This document shows positions 31,701 to 43,814 of a stretch of DNA of 64,000 nt, one piece after another. The position numbers and the translations under genes are program-made. The notes under the pieces are model-generated. The model searched no databases. It was not told the DNA's origin and was given only the letters and a program-made list of their open reading frames with translations. The DNA comes from Labyrinthula sp. Ha (taxonomy: Eukaryota; Sar; Bigyra; Labyrinthulida; Labyrinthulaceae): the NCBI GenBank assembly GCA_015227615.1, contig JAALGZ010000022.1:310001-374000 (forward strand). Reading direction: 5' to 3'. Within the stretch, counting starts at the first letter, position 1. Each line of letters opens with the position of its first letter.

Positions 31701-33179
31701 ATGAAGCTTTTCTTTCCAAGTAAAATTATTTTTAATTTGTTTCCTGTTTCTAGTTGTACGTTTCTAGAGCGATGGTTGACTTTAACATTCTGTTGCTCTA
31801 GATCGTAGGTACACAAAATGTTGAAATTTGCACTTGGCATGTAAATTGCCTGTACTGTAAAAAACTTAGAAGGAAATTCTTTGAATGCAAATCTGGCTGT
31901 TCCAGTGCTTTCGTAGCTACCAGAATTTTCTGTAAGTGTAAGTTTACCAGGCTTCTGATCCATGTGTGTAAAAAAATCAGCGCTTCTGAAAACGAAAACA
32001 TCGCTGCATGAATCTAGCCCAGCTAAAGAGTTTGAACCTGTGGTACAAAGAGAAGTAGCGAAACTGAAAGGATTAAAATTTTCTTTTGTAGAAGTTACTG
32101 CTACTGTTTTCTTTGTAGGCTTTTTCTTCATCTTGGGAAGTTGTAATGTACGTTCTGGGTTGGTTGAACACACCTTTGCAAAATGATTAGGTTTGCCACA
32201 GTAAGAACAGGTAGCACCTTTAGCAGCACATTGTTTGCCTTTGTGTGGAAAATCTTCACCGCAATTGAAACACAATGTACCTTTTGAATTAGAAGAAACA
32301 ATTTTCTTTGTAAATGCAACAACTGATGTACTTGGAGCATCAAAAGGGATCAAACCTGAATTGTCATGCTGAAGTACGGCTTGTGTCACTTCACTCATGT
32401 AATCCTTTAATGGTAGATCTTTTGAATCCAAATTGTTGACAACTGTAAAAATTTTCTGATTGTTGTTTCTTCTGAAGAGAATCTTAGTTTGAAAAAGTGT
32501 AAGTAAATCAGAGTCATTTTGCATCATCTTGATCTGATTAGCCTGTTGTACCAAAGAATCAAAGCGTTTAACGAAGTCTGTAATGGGTTCTGATTCCTCC
32601 CAACAGCTGTAAATCAAGTTTCCAAAGTTAATTCTTTTTCTGGTTTGTGTAGGTAAGAATGTAACAGCCCCGATGCGTCGCAGGATTTTGCAAAAACGAT
32701 GTGGGGTTCGGATTGTTCGCAAGAAAACAACGTCTTTTTTCCAAAGAGAAATGATGTCATCTGAAACTTCATCGTCAATTTCTTCCTCTAGAATGTAGTT
32801 AGATTTTTGAGTAAGCGGATTGTAAGATTCTAACAGCTCATCAATGATGCTGCGATCATGAGATTTAAAAATTTGCGTAGAGATGTTCCATTAATTTGTA
32901 ATTTTAAGGCAAGCAGGTACATCTCAACACCTTGTTTCAGTAGTTCGAATTGGTTTTGATCAGTTTTTAATCGTAAAAGGTTTTCCAATCTTTTTCGTCC
33001 TTTTTTGTAGAATTCTTCGTTAATTGCTTCATTTGTAATTTCTAGCTTTGTAAGTGTTCTAGTTGAAGCAGGAAAGTTTTGTAAATGAGTTTCTCCTTGG
33101 GTTAAGTTGGAGTTTTCACTCCGTGCTGTTCGTTCTTCCACGGGATCGTTCTGATTTTCGTTTACTTCCATCGCAACCA

Positions 33180-33478
33180 AGTTAGACAAGTAATTGTCCG
33201 TATCGTCTATATATGTATGAGGATACGTATATTAAATAAATAAACTGAAAGAGCTTGAAAACAGCTTTAAAATGATATAAGTAACGTCTTTTAACTCCAA
33301 GTAGTTGTTGAGATATTGAGGTTTTACTATTTGTTGTTTCCGGTGCTTATGTATTAGTAAAAATGTATTATGTAAAGTTGCACCAATTGTGCAGTAATGT
33401 AATATTGTATTATAACTATGTAAAGTGTAAACAGTCAGTATGGAGAGAGTCGTACACTCGACTGCTTAGTGTCTGACT
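33180..33478 (-). repeat. 5' LTR of copia copy 2
   Basis: A 299 bp repeat partner of 28417-28716, followed by the target duplication ACTGG at 33479-33483. Confidence 0.9.
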
Positions 33479-33483
33479 ACTGG

Positions 33484-34106
33484 GAACTCAATCAGGAATA
33501 AACAATACAAAAAGGTAAAAATTTAAAATTGATAAGAAAATAGAGAATATTTCAGACAATTATCTGGAAATTGTATTTCTATTCCCAATTGTTCCGAATA
33601 AATAATTTTAATGAATAGATATCGGTACTGGAATAGATTTCACAGAATTTTTCAGCAAAGTTAAGTACAATCTCTGCTATGGAACAGATTCTTCATTTTT
33701 TCAAAACAAAATGTGAAAACGAGGAACTGAAGATTAAATAAATAGAAAAGGATTTTTACAATATTTCAATACTATTAATACATTCAAAAACAACTCACTT
33801 TTTACTTGATTAGGAAATTCTACCAAACAAAATAGTTTTAAAAGCGAAGAAAAAACAAGAATAGCTCTCCCGTTCTTTGTGAAACACCTTTTAGACAAGA
33901 ATCACCCCTCTCTTGAGACTGTGCGCTTCTTACTTGCTTTAGTTTGGGAACGAGTGCTTCAAACACTTTTAAGTCCAAAGTAATATTTTCTTACTGTACT
34001 GATTAAGTTATTAAAGTGACCTATAGTACTGTTATTTTAGAGAAAAACCGAATTTTCTACGAAAACAAGAGAGCAAGTTAATCAATTTCCTTTCACTCCG
34101 TCGTAT
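33484..34106. other. Intergenic, 0.6 kb
   Basis: AT-rich. A plus-strand stretch near 33805-33987 stays open for almost 60 codons with a coding-like composition (RIALPFFVKHLLDKNHPSL) but has no recognisable family or start. It may be another fossil. Confidence 0.4.
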
Positions 34107-34397
34107 TCAGATGTGTTTGAAATATGCCATCTCAAAATTGTTCTTATCCTCTGTACTGGATTCCCTTCGGTCTAAACTCCCTTTCGCTTGCCAAGAAACT
34201 AGGTTGTGTTGATAAGTCTCCCTAGCAACTCCAGCAAGTACAGGAAGATGAAATTCGTTCATCGACCACCAACCTATTACATCGCCTTCAAAGTCAACCA
34301 CAACCATAGAGAGATACTTCCTCAATTTCGTTTCATCAGCTGCAAAGGCCCTATTTTTTCGTTCTGAGACTATAAGCGGCCTTCTACTTTTCGCAAT
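34107..34397 (-). pseudogene. Remnant of a hAT-type DNA transposase (C-terminal dimerisation region)
   Basis: An open minus-strand stretch carries GDVIGWWSMNEFHLPVLAGV followed by ARETY and, 18 residues later, SLDRRESSTEDKNNFEMAYF. This spacing and wording match the C-terminal hAT dimerisation domain, where a WW motif, a P(V/L)LAxxAR block and a DRR...PE segment follow one another. The usual SER-F segment between them is not recognisable. No further transposase parts, terminal inverted repeats or target duplications were found nearby, so it is a short decayed fragment of a class II transposon. Confidence 0.5.
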
Positions 34398-37300
34398 CTA
34401 GTCTTTAAAGTTTAACATCGTCTTTCTAGCAAACTCTATGATTCCAATATTTTTTGAAGTGACAACAGTTTTAGGTTTTTCATTTCATACATAATAAATC
34501 TAAAACCCATTTTGAAGTTCCTTCTATTAGATTTCATCAGCTTTCCTAACTTGCAGTGCAACAAAGTAATGATCATTCATAATACCCGAATAACACATGA
34601 AGGAAGCCACTTTCTTGTTTCTTTCATCAGTTCAAAAACCATCTTTGAACTTTCTTAATGACCAGTGTTAAAAAGTTTTTTCTTAAATTGAAAGGTTTTA
34701 GCTAGATATAACCGAAACGAGTATCAAAGGAAGAGGAAAAAATTATTGAATGAAACCATTGAGAACAGTGATTGTTTCCTATGCATAACAGTCACAGAGT
34801 GAAATATTTCTTATGCGGAAAGATCATTTCATGACTTGTGATCAGGCTTTGAATTCAACACTCTGGTAACGATGGCTTTCCGGGTATTTCTCAGAAACAA
34901 GAACGAGGAGAAACAATTCCGGTGCACTGACAAGAATCAAAAAGGGTTACGAGAAAGAATCTAAGCTTCAAGAATTTTAGAGTTTCCTGTTTCGGAATTT
35001 CTTATCAATGGAATTTCGAAACCCACAAAATAAGTATTAAAAACGCGTCTAGAAATGTCAAAACCATGGAAGTCAGTACAGAGTATTAAAAAGAGCATAG
35101 TTCCTCTTGTTTTCCTAAAATTCTAGTAAGAAAAACTCTTTATGTGCAGTAGAGTGTGAATTGAAGTGTTTATAGAGGTCTTGAGCTTAAAGTAAGCAAC
35201 ATCGTGATCCCTTTTTAGTAACTTGGTGGAGTACAGGTTAACTACAGTAAATAGAAGTTTGACAATCTTACTTCAATACTTAAGTTGAAACAAAGTTCTT
35301 TCATAATTCTTGCTCCCTTGTGGTAAAGACTTTTTTAGAAGAAATATCTAGTTTCATGTACTTTGTTTAAGTCTTAACTGGGGACATAATTCTCCGTAAA
35401 ATCTCTATATACAAAAACATTGCTAGCCTAAAGAATATTCATTGAATACGTGCCTATGGATATCACTTCCAACACCAGTAATAAGTAATACTATGGTGAT
35501 ACCAAGAAGCAGAGAAAATTTAACTAGCTCTCAGCTTAAGTCATAAAAGAGAAGCACTCCAGTTAAAAGTAAAATTTTCATTCTCTTTAAAAGATATCTA
35601 ACATGTATAATTAAATCAAGATTTAGATGTTTAACTTTTTGAAAAATGAATATCAATTTTAACCTTGAATACGTCGGAATAACAACCACTATGCGAATTT
35701 AAAAATGATATCCTTAAGTAATAAGGTTTCCCTTTGTATTAATTTATGTATATATTAACACTCTATCACGTGTTGGACTAAAAACAAATGTTATTATTTA
35801 GGATTATGTAAAAATATGACAAAGATTTGTATAACTAAAACCAATAAAACTTAAAACTTTATTCGTTTCTTTTCTAAGTTAATGGAAAATAAATTTAGAT
35901 AAGGTTAAAGTCAAAGTTTCTGATATTTGACCTATTAGATGTTCAGTATTAGCTATTATAAAGTTGAGGTTGACGTCAATTTAAGTTAAGTCAATTAAAT
36001 ATTGTTGAAATCAATAGCGAAGTTCTTGGATTTTCACCGAACAAAACGAATGGAATTTCAAAATAATCCATAGCAGAAGGTGGCAACAATTATTCCGAGT
36101 GCTTCTTTACTTGGTATCACCCTTTCATGAATATTTGACATTTAAGGTTATCCTTTTTCAGAGTTTCTAAGATCTTAGAAATAGGATACATTGTTAGGAA
36201 GTCTATACAGAATACTCGAATTATCAAATAAAGTTTCTTCTAGACCTAAGTTTACCCGTTATATTGACAGGTGAGGTTTGTTTGGGCTCTAGACGAGTAT
36301 TTCTCGAGGTATTGCACCGATTGAAGTTTATAAAAACAGTATTTTAGCCCAATATCGACTTTTCTTAAAAAAAACATTAAAAATATCCTAAAACACAGAA
36401 TTAAAGGTCACAGGTCATGTTTATTAGTTTTTGAGGGTTCCCTAGTACAAAAACTTAGGGGATTGGAGAAAAACTGAGTGATTTCGTATTTTGCAAAGTG
36501 CATATTTTCAGCATTTGACTTTTTTGAATGAAGTTTAGCTCAGTTTCAATTAACTAGAGAAGAAATACCCTGAGAAATTATTCTAAAAGTCAGTTACAGT
36601 GAGACTCTAGGAATTAGCAAGAATCAGTTCATCTATAGAGTTGTTCTTCATGATGTTACGTTTGAATGTATGTTGTTTAGAGACCTTTAAACTTAGTGAA
36701 AAGGCCCCTTAAATTTAGCCTTTTTAGGGTTTAAAGAACTCATCCTTATCATATACCTTGACAAAATACATGGTTAGAAAGATTCTTTAAATGAGAAACA
36801 GATTGTGGGTGATATTATTGTATTTCACGAAGATTTAGTGACAAAAACTAACAAATACAACATGCTTTATTCTCAGTAACCGTGATTTTATTATACTTTA
36901 TATTGTTTTGATCCTCAAAATTTTTCATGCGTAAGTGCTTTGTAGGGAATTTAATATATATTGAGCTTTATGAACCAGTTAAATAGGTATTATAGATGGT
37001 GGCTGTTATACTGTATTTTGGGAAGAGTCATCAATACTCTTCTGAACGTCATCTAATAAACAGAAAATAAGAAGAGTAATTTTTAGCTTAATACATGAAT
37101 TTAATATAAAATTCAAAACTGAGAGTTAATAAACGTGTTGTATCTTATTTCTTCGCTGTTTTCTAGCTTCTACAAAATGGATGTACTATAATTTGAAGAT
37201 ATTTGGTGTTATATATAAAATTAAGTATTCTAAGTCTTACATTATCTAATCTGACTAGAAAGGAATTCTAAATATTTTTTGAAAACTGTGTCCCATTTTT

Positions 37301-40300
37301 CATAACTAATAAATTTTACCAAGAAATAAATTCTGTACTTATTTGATGCTTCACCTATTATACGTATTGACCTCAAGCGAATAGAAAGAAAAAGCGGTTT
37401 AAACTGATCAAATATAAAAAATAAAGTAACTCTTAGATATAGCTATATTTAATATTTCCCATAGGTTAAAATGACGCTGTAAACATAGATTGAATTTGAT
37501 ATAAACAGAACAAAATACTGGAGTGAAATTCGCTATTATATGAGAAATATGGAAATAGTCTGTCTAAGTAGAAATTAATTTATAAAAAAAGAAAATTCTA
37601 GTCTATTTGAAGCAATTTATTAGAATATTTAGATTTTTAAATTATATAAACAGGGAAATTATTCACTGTTGAAATAACTCTTACTGGGGAAGATGCTATC
37701 ACGTTTGAATCCGGTAACGACCGTGGCAATCAGTAAAATGGCATGAAAAGAAAACATAGTTATAAGCAATGGTTGCGTGTGTGAAATATTTGTAGTTTAG
37801 CGGGGACAGAGATTGTCCAATGTGGAGGAGGTTGTGATCTCAAAGTGCACATACATCATGGAAAGAAACAAGGCTGGAACAAGAATCAGGAAACCGCCAC
37901 AATTGCTTCGACAGACTCAAGATCCGGGCAAGGCGGTCTGAAAATGGAGCTGTCCAAGAATAAAGAATTCGGGGGAAACCTTGAAAAGTTCAGGGTGTAA
38001 TATCAGGTAACTTTCACGAGAAAGGATAAAAATGCAGAAGGTGATTTGGAGCTTCGGCAAAAACTCCCGATAACATATCTTGTTTTCTATCTCTGGATGA
38101 TGTAAGCGACTGCACAATAGTGCCAACCAAGAATTCAAAATCTGTAACATAATACTTTCCCAGTAAATGGTTTGAATAGCCCTGATATTTCTCTGAATAT
38201 TGCATATCTTTCTTATTTTTGATGAACTGCATTCTTATCCAAACCTCGTGATTTTTTCTAAAAAAGGTCAAATTGTTCTTAATCATTAAAGTTTTATTGA
38301 ATTAAACTACCATGTTGATAAAAACTTAATGATTTTACGATTCTGGAAAGCATGTTTAGTTTCCCAAAACTTATCTTCCAACCTTTGAGTTGTAACTCAA
38401 GTATATTTGCAAGTAACAAATCCAGGCCTAGGTACAGATAGTCTAACATTATGTTCTACTAAGAAACAATAGCTTCATGGAATATACCGTCTCTGCGTAT
38501 AAGTCTATTAAGGTAATATTGAATACGATTGTCATGGCTTAGAATATATAGAAGAATGGTTCTTTAGAAAGCTTATTTCTCACAAAACTCACATGCTTCG
38601 CTCCATCTTTGAGACATAAAGATATATTCTATCAGAGTTTCGAAAAATATAGAAAGCTGGAGCTATACCAATAGATAATTTAATTACGCATTCGTCATTG
38701 TAAGCATCTTAATATTGGTGAAGTTTCTGAACTGGTATTAATAAAAGCTATCAATGAGGAGTTTACAATAATTACAAAGGTTTTAACCGTAGAGATGATT
38801 GGAATAGATAACATTGTTGCCCTTTCGTGTACAGCTCTTCTAAATAAGGGTGACTTGAATTTGCACCATCTGAAAGCTAAAGAGTTATGCAAGAAGTTTA
38901 CATAATAATCCAAGTATATATGTCCCCAATTGGCCCATGGAATTACTTAAGAATGTACATTTCATTACCAGCTGTAGATTCAATCACATCTTCATTTACC
39001 AGAATTGTTTCAAAGTCATTGTACAGGGCATTTCAAAGGTCCTACTCTAGATTATCAAATTTGAACATTGTCACATATGTAGTCCATGGGCAAACAGCAG
39101 TCAATACTGAAATTGAGAAGCTCATTAAGTATCCGATGTAGTTCTATGGTTTTAAGCTTCATGGAATATTATGTTGTACTTGGCAAAAATGTAACGTAAT
39201 GATGTCTTAGCACAGACCACCTAGTCAAACTTCTGTCTAAAACTTCTTCACTTCAGTGAATCTTGATTTTTTACTGTAAATTCTCGCAAAATTCAAAAGG
39301 AAAAGATAAGCTCCTACTACATAGATCCAATTCATCATTTGAATAAGAAAATTTTCCTACGTGATATGGCTTTGGGAAGTCCCGGCCACTGAAGTTGCTA
39401 TTATTTTCTCCAGAAACTAACCGAATGTAGTTGCGTAAGACCGAAGAAACTGATAAAAGTCTCACTTTGCTTGAAATATGCCAGCTCTAAGCAAGCACCA
39501 TGTGATTGAGAATACTTATAAGAGCATAGACAGTTTTGAGTTTTCAGAGTTTGCTCGAATTTCTAACTGTAGAAAACCCCCCTTTTCGGCTTTAAATACC
39601 ATATTCTCATTAGTTTTCACAGTTAGATAGCAACGTTAGTTATTTTCTTTAGATTGTGCTGTACCCATTAATAAATGTCTTTATTTTGTTAAGAATAAAC
39701 CCAAATATCTAAACCTTGATTAATATAAGAAAGTGCCGTTGCGGGTAAAGATATTGTTTAGTTGCACCGTAATGTCGCCTTAGCCTATTGAAAAATAAAG
39801 TATGTTTTGTTGACTGCTTACTTCCTCTGTGCAATGGCAGAACAAACTATATACGTGTATAAATACAGATTTAGCACATGAATCTATTGCTTGTAGAAAA
39901 TGTAATGAGGGGCCACCGGTCATGGTTTTGCAATCAAGTCGCTATTAAGTTGCACGCCGACACAATTTTCCAACAAACCCCTTGTTTGCTACCAAATTTC
40001 TTAACTCTCATTCAATCAACTTCTTAGCTTACATATATGGTGTTCAAGAAACTTGCTATTTAAGTTGGTGTAATTTAAATACGGACCACATCTGCGTTAG
40101 ATAGAACTCGTTGCGGTGATAGAGCAAATGATAACCTAAATCTAGTCGTATGAAAGAGGTTTTCTCACTCGAGCACACAAACTAAGAGTTATATTGCTTA
40201 GACTCACTGCGTTGATGAACACTATCCATAGTTTATATCAATATATTTGTATATACATAACACCTCTAGTTTAATTGATATAAGTATTGCAAAATTAAAA

Positions 40301-40537
40301 CTCCATATATATATATATCATATGAAACTACTTTTAAAATATATTTATCATATAACCGAAGGAAAGTTCATTATAGGGTGACTTATTAACTTGTTCTACT
40401 ATATTTATGGTAGAACATAAAACGTTTGTCTAGAATTCTAGGCATGTCCTCGTAAGAACTCTGAATTGATATCAATTTCCCAAAATAATTCCTTATTAGA
40501 TCCAAATCTTACTGAAATTTTCACATCACCAAAACAA
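34398..40537. other. Long intergenic region, 6.1 kb, no supported gene
   Basis: AT-rich and mostly unstructured. A stretch at 37785-38000 is noticeably richer in G and C and is open on the plus strand for 71 codons (with QCGGGCDLKVHIHHGKKQ). The opposite strand is also partly open. It may be a gene fossil. A short TA repeat lies near 40305. No RNA gene was recognised. Confidence 0.5.
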
Positions 40538-40591
40538 CACCCTTATACTAAATCCGGGAATGAGAACACTTTCAAATAAGGGTGATATAAA
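40538..40591 (+). promoter_or_regulatory. Inverted repeat and TATA box upstream of the LVIVD protein gene
   Basis: CACCCTTAT at 40538-40546 and its complement ATAAGGGTG at 40576-40584 form a perfect 9 bp inverted repeat with a 29 bp spacer. A TATAAA at 40586-40591 follows directly, 46 bp before the start codon. A related ATAAGGGTC lies in the anoctamin B promoter. Confidence 0.45.
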
Positions 40592-40637
40592 CTCAACTTA
40601 AACTGTCAAACACCAAATAAAACGAAAACAAAGAAAG

Positions 40638-42443
40638 ATGAAGAAGGTTTTGTATTCTGTTCTTGCACTAGCAACTTCTGCAAAGGAGGTTGTTCATCCT
40701 GCTCCTGTACATGGCCTTGTGGAAAAGAACCAACCTGTTAGCGATGCTGCGCACATGAGGATGGTTCAAGCTATGAAAGATAAGGAAGAATATTGGACTG
40801 AGCACCAAGCGTCCGGAGAGTATCTTAAATATGAATCGGTTTTGGACCAAAGGGTAACCTGTCCAGGAGGTGACAGTGGAGGATCTATCAGTGCAGGAGG
40901 TACGAGTTATCCCTGTAGAAATATTGATTTCGAGAGTTTTATTTCCTTGAGCCAGCTCAGTATTTCTGGAAATGGTGGAACTAGTGCAGGAAGTGATATT
41001 TGGGGATGGAGATCATCAACAGGAAGAGAAATTACTCTAATGTGCGTTGACAACGGAATGTGGTTCATCGATAGCACCAACCCAAGCAGTCCAGCAAGAT
41101 TAGGTTTCATGCGTTCAGGAAGACCAAAAGCTGCGTGGTGTGATGTAAAAGTATACCAAAACACTGCATACGTTGTAAAAGATGGATCTGGAGCCAGCAC
41201 TTATGGAGTAGAAGTGTTTGATTTGAACAGATTGAACTCTGTAACTGGAGATGCACTCATCAGTTTCTCCCCAGACTTTGTATATTCTGAACACGGCGCC
41301 TCCCATAACATCGCAATTAACACTCAAACCGGATACGCATATTCGGTAGGATCCAATACTTGTTCCGGTGGTTTGCATATGATCGATCTTAGCAATAGAT
41401 TAGCTCCACAATTTGCAGGATGTGTTTCCGGAGACGGCTATACTCATGACGTAGAGTGTATTGTGTACGACGGACCAGACTCCAGATACACTGGTCGTGA
41501 GATTTGTTTTGCTTCTAATGAAGATACATTGACCATATGGGATGTAACAAGTAAGAGTTCCCCAACATTACTATCCAGAACTGGGTATAGCGGATCTAGA
41601 TATTCCCACCAAAGCTGGTTAACAGACGATAGAAGATATGTATTGCTAAACGATGAGTTAGATGAAAGTGGTGGAAGTGTAAGTAGGACAACAACTTATA
41701 TCGCTGATGTTTCCAGTTTGACATCTGTCAGTTTTGTTAACACTTTTGTTTCAACGGAAACTAGTCCAGATCATAATTTATACGTTTGGGGAGCAATTCA
41801 TAGAAGAGGACAAGGAGGAAATGGAGCTTTATCAAACCCACCAAGCGCTGATTATGCTTACTTGTCAAACTATGTAGCAGGAATAAGAGTCTTGGATATT
41901 TCTAACCTTCCATCTGCAAACGAAGTTGGGTATTTTGACGTTGCACCGAATATTGGAGGAACTACTTTTGATGGAACGTGGTCAAACTACATGCATCCAT
42001 CTGGAACTCTTGCAGTGAGCTCTATTGATCGCGGACTATTCTTCTTGACACCAAGAATGGCATTTGGAGGAGATTTTGGTGGAGGTACACCAACAACGCC
42101 ACTACCAACTCCATTTCCATCAGCAGGACCTGATTGTGTGGATCTATCGCCAAGTGGCATTACTGTAGGAGGTGTTCCTACTGAATGTCCTGATTTGGTG
42201 ATTTACTGTTCGGGTTATGACTTTGTTAGAGAAAGATGTCCTTTGTCATGTGGAGAATGTGGATTAGTTACCTTGGCTGCTGACAATGGAGAAGTGATTG
42301 AGATTCCAGTACAAGAGGAAGGTAGCGATCTTGTTTACTACTTAGCTATTGGAGTCTTAGGATCTGTTGCTACAGCACTTGCAGTGATGCTTGCAGTAAA
42401 GAACAGAAAGAATAAGTTGCAAGTAAAGCAGATCTCTGTATAA
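40638..42443 (+). CDS. LVIVD-repeat (choice-of-anchor B-like) type I membrane protein with ShK-like domain
   Basis: An intronless 601-codon gene. The N-terminus MKKVLYSVLALATSA is a signal peptide. Residues about 95-480 form a beta-propeller-like region with repeated units of the kind (W/V)xI(D/W)xxxPxxPxLL, characteristic of LVIVD repeats. Examples are MWFIDSTNPSSPARL, LHMIDLSNRLAPQF, LTIWDVTSKSSPTLL and IRVLDISNLPSANEV. HNIAI, HDVEC and SPDHNLYV are the usual His-containing loops. A Pro/Thr linker follows, then a six-cysteine ShK-like module (DCVDLSPSG...CPLSCGECG). A single transmembrane helix (YYLAIGVLGSVATALAVMLA) and a short basic tail end the protein. This makes it a surface or endomembrane protein facing outward; ligand unknown. 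Its stop is 6 bp from the stop of the convergent glycosyltransferase. Confidence 0.85.
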   Translation: MKKVLYSVLALATSAKEVVHPAPVHGLVEKNQPVSDAAHMRMVQAMKDKEEYWTEHQASGEYLKYESVLDQRVTCPGGDSGGSISAGGTSYPCRNIDFESFISLSQLSISGNGGTSAGSDIWGWRSSTGREITLMCVDNGMWFIDSTNPSSPARLGFMRSGRPKAAWCDVKVYQNTAYVVKDGSGASTYGVEVFDLNRLNSVTGDALISFSPDFVYSEHGASHNIAINTQTGYAYSVGSNTCSGGLHMIDLSNRLAPQFAGCVSGDGYTHDVECIVYDGPDSRYTGREICFASNEDTLTIWDVTSKSSPTLLSRTGYSGSRYSHQSWLTDDRRYVLLNDELDESGGSVSRTTTYIADVSSLTSVSFVNTFVSTETSPDHNLYVWGAIHRRGQGGNGALSNPPSADYAYLSNYVAGIRVLDISNLPSANEVGYFDVAPNIGGTTFDGTWSNYMHPSGTLAVSSIDRGLFFLTPRMAFGGDFGGGTPTTPLPTPFPSAGPDCVDLSPSGITVGGVPTECPDLVIYCSGYDFVRERCPLSCGECGLVTLAADNGEVIEIPVQEEGSDLVYYLAIGVLGSVATALAVMLAVKNRKNKLQVKQISV

Positions 42444-42449
42444 GAGACT

Positions 42450-43814
42450 TTAATTATTTAAATGTTGATTTTTATATAAACCTTTTTGTTTTGCAGAATA
42501 ATCTATTTGGGCAATATAAAAAGGACAATATGGTTTAAAATACCATTTGTTTATATCGCTCAGTCTTCTTGCTTTATCATTACTAATAGCATGAATAACA
42601 AATGTATTGTTATGGTCACAGTTAATCACAGTGGTGCTTTTCCACATACTAAAAAATAAACATCTAGGTAAAATTCTTTGTTGAACTTGTTGCATTTTAT
42701 AATGTCTTAAGATAGTATTCCACAGTTGTTGATCACTTCTTTTCTTTATATACGATAAGTTCTCATAACTTTGTAGTAAAATTTTAGATGTCTTTGTAGA
42801 GCGAAAGTAAAGAAAACCAGAATTCATATACCCATATTGATCCTCTCTTGGTGAATACATTCCAACTACATCTCTTCTATATACAGCTTTGTTCAAGAAC
42901 TCAAAAGGATTTTTTAGGAACACAATATCAACATCTAATATCAAAACATTTTTGTTCAATTTAATAACAAAATTTGCTGCAAAAACACAAAGTGTATTTA
43001 TAAGATTATGTGAATTAATATTTGCTCTACCATCATATTCTTTTTTTATTTTCAAACCTTTTTCTTTTGATAAATAATACCAACCTAAAGGCTCTACAAT
43101 AAAACCAAAATCCTTCAGAATATAAAAAGTATCCTCATCTGTTGGAATCAAATACATCAGACTTCTAGGATCTGTTTCCGTGTTATTCAAAAAACTACAA
43201 ACTAAGTTTAGAAATAAATAAAGTTGTCCTTTATTTACAGTTGAAACTAATATATCTCTACCAGGAAAGTATTTTTCAATTCTATTCTTCCTCTCCAGAG
43301 ATATTTTTTCATTCAAAAATCCAAAAGATAAAGCTGATGTCTCTTCATATTCTTTTTTTCTGCATTTTCTACAAGTAGGATCTTTTGAGCAAATGAATTC
43401 GTCGTTATTTTTTAACATATTAATCAAATCTTCATCGCAAAGACGAGCTGATCGAATGGTGAAAGGTTTCAAAGGCTCACCTTCAAAAGAATTCATACAG
43501 TTGGAATCAAGCACGTCGAATCTACATGGATTTATATTTAAATCTTCTATGAAATCTTTTGCAGAATAGTTTCCTGTTTTCATGGCCTGAAAAACAGTGT
43601 TTTGTTGTTTGAGAAAATGTATCTTTTGTTGCAGTTCAAAATTAATTTTTCCTATTGCGTTTGAATGATTGCTTCGTAAATATATTTGTGGCTGATTCAA
43701 AAAAGAGTATAAGTTATTATTTTGTGTAGTTAGAAAGAAGCCGATGAGAATAAGAGAAATCGTAAGAAAACATATTCTTTTCATTCCATTTTGTATTTCA
43801 TAAAATTTGGCCAT
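42450..43814 (-). CDS. Type II membrane glycosyltransferase (nucleotide-diphospho-sugar transferase family)
   Basis: The gene reads on the minus strand. The first ATG (43814) gives 454 residues; a second at 43784 would give 444 and places a signal-anchor helix (RICFLTISLILIGFFLTT) right at the N-terminus. A stem region with several cysteines follows. The catalytic domain resembles the Nucleotid_trans / GT77-like family: a DxD motif in NVLILDVDIVFLKNPFEFL, then GYMNSGFLYFRS and SDQQLWNTIL. Such enzymes sit in the Golgi lumen and transfer a sugar from a nucleotide donor, often to cell-surface glycans or hydroxyproline-rich proteins; the acceptor is not predictable here. The first ATG lies inside a palindrome (43809-43823) that recurs at 55587-55601. 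The stop lies 6 bp from that of the convergent LVIVD gene. Confidence 0.85.
   Translation of the reverse strand: MAKFYEIQNGMKRICFLTISLILIGFFLTTQNNNLYSFLNQPQIYLRSNHSNAIGKINFELQQKIHFLKQQNTVFQAMKTGNYSAKDFIEDLNINPCRFDVLDSNCMNSFEGEPLKPFTIRSARLCDEDLINMLKNNDEFICSKDPTCRKCRKKEYEETSALSFGFLNEKISLERKNRIEKYFPGRDILVSTVNKGQLYLFLNLVCSFLNNTETDPRSLMYLIPTDEDTFYILKDFGFIVEPLGWYYLSKEKGLKIKKEYDGRANINSHNLINTLCVFAANFVIKLNKNVLILDVDIVFLKNPFEFLNKAVYRRDVVGMYSPREDQYGYMNSGFLYFRSTKTSKILLQSYENLSYIKKRSDQQLWNTILRHYKMQQVQQRILPRCLFFSMWKSTTVINCDHNNTFVIHAISNDKARRLSDINKWYFKPYCPFYIAQIDYSAKQKGLYKNQHLNN

Larger units (their letters stand above)
28417..33478 (-). mobile_element. Ty1/copia LTR retrotransposon, copy 2, inverted
   Basis: This is the same family as 2127-7190, in the opposite orientation. 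The LTRs are at 28417-28716 and 33180-33478. The 5 bp target duplication ACTGG lies at 28412-28416 and 33479-33483. The two LTRs differ at about three positions in 300, so it is somewhat older than copy 1 but still young. Its LTRs differ from those of copy 1 at several more sites, marking a separate sub-lineage. The coding part (28730-33171) carries the same gag, integrase, reverse transcriptase and RNase H domains and looks broken, with about one break. Confidence 0.95.

Noticed and set aside
40301-40320. TA dinucleotide run
   Set aside because: Short and common in this AT-rich genome; no function implied.
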